From: Phascolarctos cinereus
Lineage: Eukaryota > Chordata > Mammalia > Diprotodontia > Phascolarctidae
Length of the DNA stretch: 64,000 nucleotides
Assembly (NCBI RefSeq): GCF_002099425.1
Contig: NW_018344251.1
Span: 100,001-164,000 of the forward strand
Direction: 5' to 3'
Below, piece after piece: positions 51,910 to 62,017 of this stretch (within the stretch, counting starts at the first letter, position 1; each line of letters begins with the position of its first letter). A program made the translations under genes and the position numbers. The notes beneath the pieces are model-generated. The model had not been told where the DNA came from and ran no database searches. It saw nothing but the letters and a program-made list of their open reading frames with translations.

Positions 51910-52250
51910 TTTAGTGGAGGTGGTGTGTCATAGTGTGTAGAGAGTTGGCTTTGAGGCCAGGAGCACCTAGGTTCAAATTCTGTCTTTCACATGTACTGGC
52001 TGGGTGACCCTAGGTTGAGGCACTTAACCTCCCTTCTGAGACTGATACGGTGTTTTTTTTGTTTGTTTGTTTGTTTTTGTTTTTTCTTTTTTGGTGAGGC
52101 AATTCGGTTAGATGACTTTCTCAGGGTCACACAGCTAGGAAGCGTCATATCTGAGGCTAGATTTGAACTCAGGTTCTCCTGACTCCAAGGCCGGAGCTTT
52201 ATCAACTGCCACCTAGCTGCCCCCTTAATAAGGTGTTGAGAAGACCATTT
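51910..52250 (+). mobile_element. CORE-SINE cut by a younger SINE
   Basis: 'ggaggtggtgtgtcatagtgtgtagagag', 'gcacctaggttcaaattctg', 'ggctgggtgaccctagg', 'ctcccttctgagactgat'. Little is left beyond the insertion. Confidence 0.7.
52053..52224 (-). mobile_element. Short tRNA-type SINE (WSINE1-like)
   Basis: (GTTT)n tail, 'gaggcaattcggttagatgac' to 'atcaactgccacctagctgcccc'. Flanks 'atacggtgtt' and 'ataaggtgtt' look like the target-site duplication. Confidence 0.92.
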
Positions 52251-52339
52251 AAATTAGTAGAAGAAATTCCTTACTAGGTCACCAATAAAATTACAGTTCT
52301 TATCATCTCTATCTTAATTAAAAAAATGTGATTATAAAT

Positions 52340-52480
52340 GGTAAGACCATAGTTTCAGATCCAAAATGCCCTCTGGTCTAACTTTTCATTTTACTGATGA
52401 AGAACCTGAAGTGATTTGCCCAAGGTTACAAAGATTATATGTGTTAACTGGGGTTTAGGGTCAACCATTCCTCGTAAAAC
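52340..52480 (-). mobile_element. MIR-like SINE
   Basis: 'tctggtctaacttttcattttactgatgaagaacctgaag', 'tttgcccaaggttacaaag'. Confidence 0.65.
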
Positions 52481-52484
52481 CTAG

Positions 52485-53095
52485 GTAAGATTATCCCATT
52501 CCCTATCTGCTACTGGTCCATTTTCCTTATACATTCTCATCCTGGTTCTGAAGTATTCAAAGTATATGTTTTGATATACTAAAATTGCAACATCTCATAA
52601 ATTAGTTAACTCTGAGCTACATCCCAGCGTATTAAATATTGTTCATTTAATAAACTAGAGAAACCACTTTTCCTACAAATAAGCTTTTGTTCATCTCTCT
52701 AAATCAAAATCCTTCATTTCCTAGGTAACATGAAGGATATTGACCATACTATATTTGTTAATAGTAAATCAACAATAAAACAAAAGCACAAATATTTGTA
52801 ATATATTAGCTATGAGATAAATCACAGCCAAAGCCACCATTAATCATCACTGCAACTGCTAACTTTCCTCAGTTTCAGAAATCCACCCTTCGATCTTCTC
52901 AGGAAACTAAATAAGGACTTTTCTCAAGAATTCTCTAAGTGTTTTTTCACATGGGTTAAACCCAGTTCTCTCAGCAAATAATCTTTCTTAGTCCTTTTTC
53001 TTTGTTCCCTCTTCAACCATCACAATTAGCAGTCTCTCCAGAATGACAACGAAACTGTTTCCTCGAAGAATGATGGTGTTAAACTGTCACACCGA
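52485..53095. other. No recognised gene or repeat
   Basis: AT-rich, single-copy-looking; nothing supported. Confidence 0.4.
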
Positions 53096-53099
53096 GATT

Positions 53100-53245
53100 C
53101 TATTACCTCTTAAAGAGAAACAGTGTCTAGTCTTTGTGGGTGAGGTCACTAAAGCTAGGGTTAAGTAAGCATTAGAAATGGGATTTGAACATAGATCCTC
53201 TAATTTTAGAGTACTATAGGATACTGCCTACACTATCTCCCTCCA
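53100..53245 (-). mobile_element. MIR-like SINE, diverged
   Basis: 'ggtcactaaagctagggttaag', 'aaatgggatttgaacatagatcctctaattttagag', 'actgcctacactatctccctc'. Confidence 0.6.
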
Positions 53246-53249
53246 CTTT

Positions 53250-53635
53250 TCGAATTCCCTTTGTGCTTTTCCAAAGTATTCAATGGGGTGGGTCTCACGT
53301 TATGTGTACATATTCCTTTTATGTTCAGTGAACAGGTAGAATGTCTCTAGTCACACAATGAAGGGAGTGACTCTTTAACTGTCTCCTACATAGTCTGGCA
53401 GTCTGCCACACAGATGGTATGTGGGAAAGGACAGGCAAAGAACAACAATAAACATCATACTTTCACAAAATCAAATTCAGACCCTATATACTTGGTGCAT
53501 CTGCGAGCCTTCATGCTCCTGGTTCCCTTGAGTCTCTGAAAACCAAGTTTTAGGCCAGTAATGGGATTTTAAAGTGAACAGCTGCCTGAAAAGCAAAAAA
53601 GATATGAAAGAGAATGACATTGGCAGGCTACTAAA
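53250..53635. other. No recognised gene or repeat
   Basis: Nothing supported. Confidence 0.4.
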
Positions 53636-53639
53636 TAGG

Positions 53640-53728
53640 CAGAGAGAGAGAGACAGACAGACACAGACACAGACACACAGAGACACACACACACAGAGAC
53701 ACACACACATACACACACAAAGAGAGAG
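53640..53728. repeat. (AG)n/(ACAG)n/(CA)n microsatellite
   Basis: agagagagagacagacagac... acacagagacacacacac. Frames of 79-88 codons here are low-complexity translations. Confidence 0.95.
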
Positions 53729-53734
53729 AATTAT

Positions 53735-54170
53735 GGTACTGTATATTAGTGTACTTTCAAAATATTTTGTAATAGGGTTAAAAAATACTTCAGGAAAATG
53801 TGATTTATTTTTTTCAGAGAAATTATTGTATTCTAGATGATAAAGAAATGTCCAACCTTTTATCTCTCACTCAATTCAATTGAGTAATCAATAAAGTACC
53901 TACTTTATGAAACCTTTGATCCTTTGAACTATATTTTATATCCATTGTGTTTCTGCGCTATGAGTTCACTTTATCTCTCTCAAATGACTACATCAAGGGA
54001 GATGGAGGTGAACTTGCAACAACTTGATTACAAAAAATCTTTAAAAAATGTATATATTTTTGAAAATTCCCTGTCATACCAATCTTAAATGGTATAAAAT
54101 TTATAAAATTTACTAAGTAGCACCAACCTAAAATGATAGGAAATTATTATTTGTACACAAAGAATAAGTA
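53735..54170. other. No recognised gene or repeat
   Basis: AT-rich; nothing supported. Confidence 0.4.
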
Positions 54171-54183
54171 TTGGCCACATTTT

Positions 54184-54213
54184 TTAAAAAAAAATTATTT
54201 TTAATTTTTTTTA
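54184..54213 (-). mobile_element. Possible tail-only retroposon insertion
   Basis: A 30-base A/T-only block ending 'aattttttttag' lies between two copies of ggccacatttt (54173-54183 and 54214-54224). It looks like the poly-A tail of a minus-strand SINE with almost nothing else. Confidence 0.5.
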
Positions 54214-54224
54214 GGCCACATTTT

Positions 54225-54800
54225 AGAAAGCACAATTTTTGCTGGAGTTAATTTCTCACCCTACTGCTCTTGTGTATGCACAGGGACATGTATGCTTCTA
54301 ATGCTGGCAAAGAACACCTCACTGTTGGTCCTCATCCCTCCTCTGCTACTTTAAGGCCAAATGTAATTCTATCAGTAAGATGCTTATGCTTCTTCTCAAG
54401 AGACAGATACTGTCACTGCTTTCCTGCAACATGACTTGAGGATAGTCACTAAGGAGAGATGGGGGTGAGATCTAGATTCCTTCAGTGATAGGCTGGAAGA
54501 AGCAGTCTTAACAAAGAATCATTTTACTAAGTGCCTTTGGCAAGGCTTGGAAGGAACTAGAAGGACAATGAACAGTCAACTCCTTACTAGCTTCAGTTGC
54601 TTATTAATGAGGATCCTTTCTAGTAAAGTTAATATTTACAATTAATAGTTTAGAGGACATTCTCTCATCTTTCACTTTTGCTCTCTAGTTATCTTTTTAT
54701 CGTAACATCCAGTTATCTTTTTAGTGAAAGGTAATCAATGATTCCAGATTCCTTATGACCCATCTGTCAGTATGATATAGAAGGGATTGCAGCATTGAGT
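54225..54800. other. No recognised gene or repeat
   Basis: Nothing supported. Confidence 0.4.
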
Positions 54801-54804
54801 GGGA

Positions 54805-54872
54805 TATTTGATAAGATGGTCTAAAAACAGTCTCTTCTAACGCTAATATTCTGGGATTCTGAGATTTTACTT
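54805..54872 (+). mobile_element. CR1/L3-like SINE or LINE end
   Basis: 'atttgataagatggtctaaaaacagtctcttctaacgctaatattctgggattctgag' matches the CR1-like closing segment seen at 28500-28570. Confidence 0.6.
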
Positions 54873-54874
54873 TT

Positions 54875-55720
54875 GAAGGTATAAATATCTATCAGAATTC
54901 TTAACAGACCCAAAAACTGTGATGTTATCCTGTCATTCCTGATTTGTATGCTTAATTTTGCTCAATGTTGAAAGATCTCTCTTGGCTTCCTTGGATGTCA
55001 GCACACACCATGCTGTTGTCTGTATGTGGAAGAACTGAATATATACCAACAGAAAAAAAAGAAGAGTGGTCTACCACCTCAGCAGGGAACCTGCAGTAAT
55101 TAGAAGCCCTGCTAGAATTGACTAGGGGCACATCATTCCTTCCTTATACCAGAGGTTAGCTATTTTCAGCAGAAAACTTTCCATGATCCTTGTCACAGGA
55201 GAGTTTCAGTTCTATAGAGCTTTAGGCCTTTCTCATATCTGCCCTTACCACAGATATGTCTGATAAGTAAGGAACCAAATGTAAAAAAGATGGCTACTTC
55301 TGCATCTTTAAGTTGGGCCATGTCTATGCTCCAGATGAAGATGGGGGTGAAGCGAACTGACTGTTTTCTCCAACGTTATCAAAGTACTAAATGGCAAAAG
55401 AGATTGAGAAAGAGTATATGTTTACTGACTTTCCCTTCCATTTATTCTCTCCTCCCCACTCCTCCCCTTCATCTCCTAACTGTGGTTTGCCATAAGATTC
55501 TAACACACAGGGTGGCTGCATTTTTAAAAGTAACTGGAATGAGAGGTTGCTGGCACACAGAAGTATGTTCCAGCAGAGCCAAGACACAAACAAAATCGTG
55601 AAATATGCAAAAGTTTGTCTTCAGACACCCCCTCCTCAGACCCGTCAGGCCCTTGGTATTTTCATGATTTTGTTCTCTCCTTGTTAACAAAACCTGCTTT
55701 AAAAATTATCTGAAGTATTC
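54875..55720. other. No recognised gene or repeat
   Basis: A 103-codon plus-strand frame (55290-55601) has no recognisable domain, signal or splice context. Confidence 0.4.
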
Positions 55721-55724
55721 ATTC

Positions 55725-55862
55725 ATTCAACAAAAAGTCATTAAGCCCTGATCACAAATAATGTACTGTATGTAGTACAAGCTGTGAGAGACACGATGTA
55801 AAGAAGTTATTCTCCCTGTCCTCAACATGCTTTCAATCTAAGTAGCAGAGAGGAAACATGAA
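55725..55862 (-). mobile_element. L2 LINE 3' end, diverged
   Basis: 'attcattcattcaacaaaaagtcattaagccctgatc' and 'ctccctgtcctcaacatgctttcaatctaag'. Confidence 0.7.
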
Positions 55863-56244
55863 TGCATAGGCAGGCATCAAGCCACATGTGCCAGCAGTAT
55901 GTACCAGCACATGGAGCCCACTGTATGCATGCCTATGCATCTCTCTACGACAAGCTAGCATCGATCAATCAACAAACATTTGTTAGGTACTTGTCGTGTG
56001 CCAGGCACTGTGCTAAGGTTTGAGGATACAAAAAGAGGCAAAAGACAATCTTTGCCCTCAAGGAGCTTGCAATCTAGTGGGGGAGACAACATGCAAACAA
56101 ATTCATACAAAGCAAGCTATCCTGTAGAAGGTGGGATTTTAGCCAGGACTTAAATAAAGCCAGGGAAGTTGAAAGTTAGAGCAGAGCCGGGAGAACAGTC
56201 CATGCGGTAGGGAGAATGCTTGGAGCTGAGAGATGGAGTGTCTT

Positions 56245-56405
56245 TTTTTTTTTTAAAGGCAACTGGGGTTAAGTGACTTGCCCAGGGTCACACAGCTAGT
56301 AGGTATCAAGTGTTTGGTCTGAGGCCAGATTGAACTCAGGTCCTCTTGACTTTAGGGCCAGGGCTCTATCCACTGTGCCACCTAGCTGCCACCTAGCTGC
56401 CCCCT
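56245..56405 (-). mobile_element. Short tRNA-type SINE (WSINE1-like)
   Basis: Poly-T, 'aaggcaactggggttaagtgac' to 'gtgccacctagctgccacctagctgcccc'. The head end is duplicated by 11-12 bases. Target-site duplication agatggagtgtctt at 56231-56244 and 56406-56419. Confidence 0.95.
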
Positions 56406-56727
56406 AGATGGAGTGTCTTGTTTGTGGAATTGCCGGGAGGAAGGTAGACCCACCAGCAGGTTATTGTAGTAATCCCATTGTGAGATGATAAGGGTTCCCT
56501 CCTCCCCCACTAGAGGTGGCTGTGCCAAAGGAGAGAAGGGCATCTATTCATGAGATGTGGCAAAGATAAAATAGATTTCTTTGGCAATGGCTTAGACATG
56601 GGGGCAGGAGGGGGGTGAGGTGGGAGTGAGAGATATCCAGGCTGACTCCTGCATTGTGAGCTTGAGGGCCTCAGAGGATGTTGTTGTCCTCTATGGTAAT
56701 AAGGAATATGGGGTGGAGGAAGAATTT

Positions 56728-56876
56728 ATTTTTTGTTTATTTATTGGGGGGGGCAATCAGAGTTAAGTGACTTGCCCAGGGTCACACAGCTAGTAAATGT
56801 CTGAGGGCAGATTTTAACTCAGGTGTTCCAGACTGCAGGGCTAGTGCTCTATCCACTGCACACCTAGCTGGTTGGG
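56728..56876 (-). mobile_element. Short tRNA-type SINE (WSINE1-like)
   Basis: 'ttttttgtttatttattgg' tail, 'gggcaatcagagttaagtgac' to 'actgcacacctagctgg'. Target-site duplicates gaagaattta (56718-56727) and gaagagttta (56877-56886) differ at one base. Confidence 0.9.
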
Positions 56877-56927
56877 GAAGAGTTTAAAAGAAAGATAAAA
56901 GCGTTATGTTTTAGACACACTGAGTTT

Positions 56928-57003
56928 GCATTATTTTATTTTATTTTATTTTTCAAGGCAACTGGGGTTAAGTGACTTGCCCAGGGTCACACAGCTGGTG
57001 TCA
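56928..57003 (-). mobile_element. Short tRNA-type SINE, strongly 5'-truncated
   Basis: (TTTTA)n tail plus 'caaggcaactggggttaagtgac' and 'gggtcacacagctggtgtca', 76 bases. A perfect 15-base target-site duplication agacacactgagttt lies at 56913-56927 and 57004-57018. Confidence 0.95.
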
Positions 57004-57249
57004 AGACACACTGAGTTTAAGATGACTATTGGACACTGGGAAGAGAAAAAGAAAGGATGCAGTGGAGGGATATTATAAAGGAAAAAAATCTGCAGGATGT
57101 GGCAACTGCTTAAATGTAGAAGATGGGGAAGAGGGAGAAGGCAGCATAAGACTGAATGATGGAGGCATAGTGGCGCCATTAACAGAAATAAGGAAGTCAG
57201 ATGGAAGAGCTGGTTTGGGAAAGCAGAGGATGAATTTGAACCTCTAGAA

Positions 57250-57445
57250 AGTCTTTCATCAGTGTACAGTCAGGATCTGGTAAGGATACCTCACTCTAAT
57301 GAATTAAGGATTTCCTAGTGCATCTATGCACATGTATACTTATTTAGGTAGGTACCTTTTTTGGTCATTCCTAGATAGCAAAGGAAACTGCAATGTTGGC
57401 ATATTTGACTGTGAATTTTTTCTCTCTTTTGAATTTGTTTTTGGT
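57250..57445. other. No recognised gene or repeat
   Basis: Nothing supported. Confidence 0.35.
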
Positions 57446-57467
57446 GGAACAAGAACCAGGATGGGGT

Positions 57468-57650
57468 GGAATCATGGAAGAGGCCCGGATTGGGAGTCAG
57501 AGGCCCTGGGTTAGAATTCTTATCCTGCTATTTGTACAACCTTGGAAAGCCCTAGCTTCTCAAGGTTTCCCATTTCCTCATGAGTAAAAGGAGAGCATTT
57601 GACCAGGGTTCTAGGGCTCCTGCTCGCTCTCAGTCCTATGAACCTACAAG
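57468..57650 (+). mobile_element. MIR-like SINE with CR1/L3-like end
   Basis: 'catggaagaggcccggattgggagtcagaggccctggg', 'cccatttcctcatgagtaaaagg', then 'tttgaccagggttctagggctcctgctcgctctcagtcctatg'. Confidence 0.75.
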
Positions 57651-57654
57651 CTGC

Positions 57655-58140
57655 TTTTCATTGGCTCTGTGAATTTCCTTCTTCGCCCTCCAGGGCAGGT
57701 TTGGAGCTAGCTGGTTTTAAACAGCTTCCCTTCACCTTGTTTCTTAAAACCAGTTTGTGTCAAGGAGAACAACAACAAAAGTAGCCACGAATTTCTCTCA
57801 TATCCTAGATATTTGCCTCTGCAGTCAGTCGACATGTTAAAGTAAAAACTATCTTTAAAAAGCAATAGCAGGTTAGAGGGAGAGAAAGCAGTTTAGGATA
57901 CAGCATGTCTTAACAGATGGCTATGGTTACTGCCATGGTTTGAATCATTGGCTTTCCAGGGGTTAGATAAGATTGATCTCCAAGGTTTCTTCTCATGCTA
58001 TGACTTTGGGATATCTTGACAGAGAGCAAGGCAGCTTAGCTGTCACAGGACACTGAAGAATGAATTAAATGTCTCAGAAACAAGAAATCTAGATCCCTTC
58101 CTGTCAATAAAGACAAATGCACCAGCTGAAGTTATTCTGC
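57655..58140. other. No recognised gene or repeat
   Basis: Nothing supported. Confidence 0.4.
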
Positions 58141-58144
58141 TAAT

Positions 58145-58205
58145 ATAGAATTCACAATGCCTGGCACATAGAAGGTATGTAGAATGCTTGTTAACCTGTT
58201 CTTTG
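58145..58205 (+). mobile_element. L2-type terminus fragment
   Basis: 'cacaatgcctggcacatagaaggtatgtagaatgcttgttaac'. Confidence 0.65.
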
Positions 58206-58394
58206 TTCTATTTTCAATAATTATTAGTTAAGTACCTTCTCTGTACCTTACCTCCACTTCCTCCTCCAATCCCTCTTTGTAGTGTGCCCAAGGGCTTGGC
58301 TGATGGAAAGCAATCTCTGGCAGGTCCTACCAAAATGGAATGACTTTGGACGGGGAATCCAGTGATTGACTGTCTTGTTACCTAAGGACCAACC

Positions 58395-58560
58395 TAGCCA
58401 AATTCAGAGTCATTGCCAAGTTAGCCGTGGGGTGATGAATGCAGCCATAACACTGTCCAAGACCATCTGCAAAGCAACAGAGGAAGCTTAATCTGCTGTG
58501 TTGGGGGTGGGAGGAGAACATCCTTACCAACAAGATTATGGATCCTTAGAGAATTGGAAT
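58395..58560 (+). mobile_element. Unclassified interspersed repeat Y, copy A
   Basis: 'ttagccgtggggtgatgaatgc', 'cataacactgtccaagaccatctgcaaagcaac', 'gaagcttaatctgctgtgttgggggt', 'ccaacaagattatggatccttag'. It matches copy B at 59837-60000 over about 145 bases. I do not recognise its class. Confidence 0.65.
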
Positions 58561-58564
58561 ATAC

Positions 58565-58940
58565 TATAAACACAGGAACATACTTGTAGTAAGTGTGGCA
58601 TTAAATGGTATACTTTGTTTCCCCAACAGACTAAATGGGCTACTTAATGGTCATATACATTCTGGGCTGCCTCTAGTCAACGTTTAGCTGGTTTAAAACT
58701 ACCACCAGTTAGTAATCTCAGTAATGCCACACCACTGGATATCCACCTCCCCATCCTAAAGACTAGAGGGTGTTAGTGAGAAATATTTGCTCTCTTTCCA
58801 CATAAATGGATTCTACTTGCTTTAAAACCTGGTGAAACTGCCTACTCCAGAGTAGATCAAGGGAAAAGGATATCCACTGAAATGGATTTTTGTTCATAGT
58901 AATAGAATAGCGCTTATTACACATGGGCTGTTTTTAGAAG
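58565..58940. other. No recognised gene or repeat
   Basis: Nothing supported. Confidence 0.4.
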
Positions 58941-58944
58941 CATT

Positions 58945-59250
58945 TAATTTTAATTTTTTTTAAAAACTTTTTTGATTTTTTTTATGTTGCCATAGTTTCC
59001 CCCAGCATACTTTACTCTTCTTTCCCCCCTCCCTCCCAGAGAGCCATTCAATTTAACAAATAGTATTTTTTTGTTTTTTCTTTTTTTCAACATTCACTTT
59101 TATAAGATTTTGAGTTCCTAATTTTTTCTCCCCCCTCTCCAAGATGGCATGCAGTCTGATAAAGGCTATATATGTATAATCATATTAAACATACAAATAG
59201 TATTTTTAAAGACAAAAATATTTTTAGCATAACATTAAAAAAGTCTAAAA
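58945..59250 (-). mobile_element. L1 3' tail, antisense, with nested insertion
   Basis: 'aaaaacttttttgattttttttatgttgccatagtttcccc', 'ccctcccagagagccattcaatttaacaaatag', then after the nested piece 'aaagacaaaaatatttttagcataac'. Confidence 0.75.
59071..59192 (-). mobile_element. L1 3' tail nested in older L1 tail
   Basis: 'tttttcaacattcacttttataagattttgagttcc' to 'gtataatcatattaaacat', 122 bases. A perfect 15-base target-site duplication acaaatagtattttt lies at 59056-59070 and 59193-59207. It is from the same L1 subfamily as the antisense copy at 39095. Confidence 0.88.
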
Positions 59251-59384
59251 ACATACGCAATACACAACACCTGTGGACCTTCTACTTCTATAAAGGGATG
59301 GGGTAGGAGTGTCTTCTCACAGTTCTTTTTTTTTTGAGCCATGCTTGTTCTTTATAAAATTGAAGTATCTTCTTTCATTTAAAA

Positions 59385-59533
59385 AAATTTTTTTTAGGCA
59401 ATTGGGGTTAAGGGACTTGCCCAGGGTCATACAGCTAGTAAGTGTCAAGTGTTTGGTCTGAGGCCGCATTTGAACTCAGGCCCTCCTGACTTCAGGAGTC
59501 AGTTCTCTATCCACTGCACCACCTACCTGACCC
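59385..59533 (-). mobile_element. Short tRNA-type SINE (WSINE1-like)
   Basis: 'ttaggcaattggggttaaggg' to 'atccactgcaccacctacctgacccag'. Confidence 0.93.
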
Positions 59534-59749
59534 AGCATTGTCTTTCAGTTAGTCAGCAAGGAATCAACTTATCATAGTTTATAGTTATTAGTTGTATTCT
59601 GTATGAGGTACTAAGAGGGCTTCTCGTGACTAAGCTTTAGTCCTTGTAACAGAGAAGAGAGTTGAGGGATAAAAGTGCTAATAGCACCTTTTTTCATTTA
59701 TTATCTCTTTCTCCTTTACTTCCCCATTTCCTTTATTCAATCCCGTCAG

Positions 59750-60110
59750 TACGGCATAGTGATAAAAGTAGGGTTAAAGGATCTAGAATCAAATCCCACC
59801 TCTCAAGCTTATCATTACCTATGTGACCTTGATTTGAAGAGGCTCATGGCTAGATTAGCCACAGCGTGATGAAATAGTCACCCATAACTTATCCAAGACC
59901 ATCTACAAAGCAATTAAGGAATCTTAATCTGTTTTGTTGGGGGTTGGGGGTGAGTAGAGAATATTATCAACAAGATCATCGATCCTTAAAGTAGGAGAGC
60001 TTTCCTTTTAGGAAAACTGAGCCTCTCTGGGCCTCAGTTTCCTTATCTGTAGAATGAAGGGGTTGAATTAGATAGCCTCTGAGGTCCCTTCTAGCTCTGT
60101 GATCCTTTCT
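59750..60110 (+). mobile_element. MIR-like SINE interrupted by repeat Y
   Basis: 'acggcatagtgataaaagtaggg' to 'cattacctatgtgaccttg', then repeat Y. It resumes at about 60012 with 'ggaaaactgagcctctctgggcctcagtttccttatctgtagaatg' and ends 'tgaggtcccttctagctctgtgatcc' (CR1/L3-like end). Confidence 0.8.
59837..60000 (+). mobile_element. Unclassified interspersed repeat Y, copy B
   Basis: 'tagattagccacagcgtgatg', 'cataacttatccaagaccatctacaaagc', 'gaatcttaatctgttttgttgggggt', 'tcaacaagatcatcgatcctta'. Its position inside a MIR shows that it was inserted there. Confidence 0.65.
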
Positions 60111-60114
60111 GACT

Positions 60115-60440
60115 CTTTTTCATTTCCACTCTCATACTCCAAATTAACCACATTTCTTAAGTGGCCAATACAAATAAGAGCAATGCCAACTGCCTATGCT
60201 GGCATCTCACTTTGGCACCGATGTTACTAGGGTTCCTAAAAGCACCAGTTCAGGCAGGTCTTACCAAGACTGAAAGACTCAGGATGCAAGAGTAATAGTG
60301 GACTCTGTTTCTTTTGCCTGAGAAACCACCTCACTGAGTTCAGAGAGGCTTGTGACCTGAAATTGGCAACAAGTTAATAAATCTTTTCCCAGCCACAACA
60401 GCTTACAAATTCTGTCTATTATAGCACAGAAGGGTTTTAA
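60115..60440. other. No recognised gene or repeat
   Basis: Nothing supported. Confidence 0.4.
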
Positions 60441-60447
60441 TTTGGAT

Positions 60448-60500
60448 AAGTGGCTGGGATACCCACACCAACGAAATCATAGATCCTTGAAGTAAATATG
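60448..60500 (+). mobile_element. Unclassified repeat Y, 3'-end fragment (copy C)
   Basis: 'cccacaccaacgaaatcatagatccttgaag' matches the last 30 bases of copies A and B only. Confidence 0.45.
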
Positions 60501-60502
60501 TT

Positions 60503-60828
60503 CAAGGCACTAGGGATAACAAAAAGGATAAACATAAAAGGATAAATCCCTGCCCTCCAAGAGCTTACACTCTTACAGTGGGAAGAGTCACGTACAAAAA
60601 TGCCTGTAATTTGAGCTGGAATATGAGCCATTACGTAGTGGGAGAGCTAACAGAGTGGCATAAAGGGGCTGAGATGGGAGGAATCACTTCTAGCTGGGCA
60701 TGGGAACCACCAGGAAGGCTTCATGGAGGAAATGACATCTGAGCTGGGCCTTGAAGACAAGCGTCTTAAGAGGGGAAGATGTGGAAGGGGCCTATTCCAG
60801 ATGGTGCTCAGTGCACTTTTGCCAATAT
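60503..60828 (-). mobile_element. L2 LINE 3' region
   Basis: 'ttcaaggcactagggataac', 'atccctgccctccaagagcttacactc', 'aggaaggcttcatggaggaaatgacatctgagctgggccttgaag', 'ggcctattccagatgg'. Confidence 0.82.
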
Positions 60829-60984
60829 GTCATAGAAAGGAAACACTCCTTAAGATGGAAGAATAATTATCAATTCATTAATTGTACTTTTGCTTAAGAG
60901 GAAAAAATTGCTTAAAAGAATGCTCCTGGTTTAATGATGGCGGAGAGAATTATGTTTCCATTTGATTAGTATGTTGTAGTTTTT

Positions 60985-61112
60985 GTCTTTGCCCTTCTAC
61001 TAGATTCTAAGTTCCTTGAGGCTAAGAATCTTGTTTTTTATAACTCTGTGCCCTACAAGGTGCCTGTTATTGTGACTTGTACATGGTAGCTGATCAATAA
61101 ATACTGAATGAA
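60985..61112 (+). mobile_element. L2-type 3' end
   Basis: 'ctagattctaagttccttgaggctaagaatcttg' ... 'gtacatggtagctgatcaataaatactgaatgaac'. Confidence 0.75.
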
Positions 61113-61187
61113 CAGTAACTCTCCTTTATGTGACACTTTAAGGTTTATAAAATACTTTCATCATAACAGCCTAGCATGATACAGTAT
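61113..61187 (-). mobile_element. CORE-SINE tail fragment
   Basis: 'tatgtgacactttaaggtttataaaatactttcatcataacagcc'. Confidence 0.6.
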
Positions 61188-61195
61188 AAACAATA

Positions 61196-61450
61196 ATTTT
61201 GCTGTTGTTGTTCAGTCATTTCAGTTGTGTCTGACTCTTCATGACCCCATTTGGACTTTTCTTGGCAGAGATACTGAATAGTTTGCCATTTCCTTCTCTA
61301 GCTCATTTTTACAGTTGAGGAAACTGAGGCAAACAAGGTGAAGTGACTTGCTCAGGGTCACACAGCTGGTAAGTGTTGGAGGCCAGATTTGAACTCAGAT
61401 CTTAACTCCAAGCCCAGTACTCTATCCAATGCATCATCTAGCTGCCCTGG
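61196..61450 (-). mobile_element. SINE with BovB/RTE-type tail
   Basis: 'gctgttgttgttcagtcatttcagttgtgtctgactcttc' to 'tatccaatgcatcatctagctgcc'. Target-site duplication aaacaata at 61188-61195 and 61451-61458. Confidence 0.93.
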
Positions 61451-61458
61451 AAACAATA

Positions 61459-61655
61459 CTAACTAGCATTTTTATAGAACTTTAATGCACTTTATTAACT
61501 CCATTGGTCCTCATGACAACCCTAGAAAGACAGGCACTAAAACGATTTGCCCAAAGTCATACAGTTAGGAAGTATCTGACGCAAGATTTGAACGCAGGTC
61601 TTTCTGACTGTGGGTCTAGAGTTCTATCCACTGTGCCAACCCAGCTGCCTTACTA
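61459..61655 (-). mobile_element. CORE-SINE with L2-type tail
   Basis: 'agcatttttatagaactttaatgc', 'ggtcctcatgacaaccctag', 'gatttgcccaaagtcatacag', 'tctatccactgtgccaacccagctgcc'. Confidence 0.85.
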
Positions 61656-61659
61656 GCTT

Positions 61660-61833
61660 TTTACTAAAGTCAGAGGATATGCATTTAAATCCTGCCTCAA
61701 GATAGTGGGGCTCTACCTGACTGTTCTAGAGCCCTCTACTAATATCACCTTGTAGATTTCCTTTAATGCATCTACATACATGTTACAATTAATATTCACC
61801 AAATAGACTAATATATATAATTACCCAGATGAT
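61660..61833. other. No recognised gene or repeat
   Basis: Nothing supported. Confidence 0.35.
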
Positions 61834-61835
61834 TT

Positions 61836-61985
61836 AGCTAACATTAGGTCTGGAGGAGGGAGTGAGACTGGTGACTTTGCACAGCCCTGCCTTACTTAAA
61901 TCCAATTCACTTGCAAGTCAAGGCATCACCTTCCTGATGTCATTGGTCCTCTTCCAGAACAAAGGACCGAACAAGCTAACATTCA
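61836..61985 (-). mobile_element. Unclassified interspersed repeat X
   Basis: The reverse complement reads 'cctttgttctggaagaggac', 'caatgacatcaggaaggtgatgccttgacttgcaagtgaattggatttaag', 'gcagggctgtgcaaagtc'. This is the 5' part of repeat X as at 18421. Confidence 0.75.
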
Positions 61986-62017
61986 TAAGAGAAAATCAAA
62001 CACCAGTAATCCCCTGA

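Larger units (their letters stand above)
55960..57245 (-). mobile_element. L2 LINE 3' region with three SINE insertions
   Basis: The longest L2 trace here, starting at the terminus (caacaaacatttgttaggtacttgtcgtgtgccaggcactgtgc). It runs through 'gccctcaaggagcttgcaatctag', 'ggtgggattttagccaggact', 'ttattgtagtaatccc', 'aagggcatctattcatgagatg', 'ctgactcctgcattgtgagc' and 'gacacactgagtttaagatgactattggacac' to about 57245. About 900 bases remain without the insertions. The frame at 57029-57247 is inside L2 antisense and is not a gene. Confidence 0.8.

Noticed and set aside
55290-55601. 103-codon frame as a host exon
   Set aside because: No recognisable family, no convincing splice sites, and an overlapping opposite-strand frame of similar length. 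Cannot be supported.
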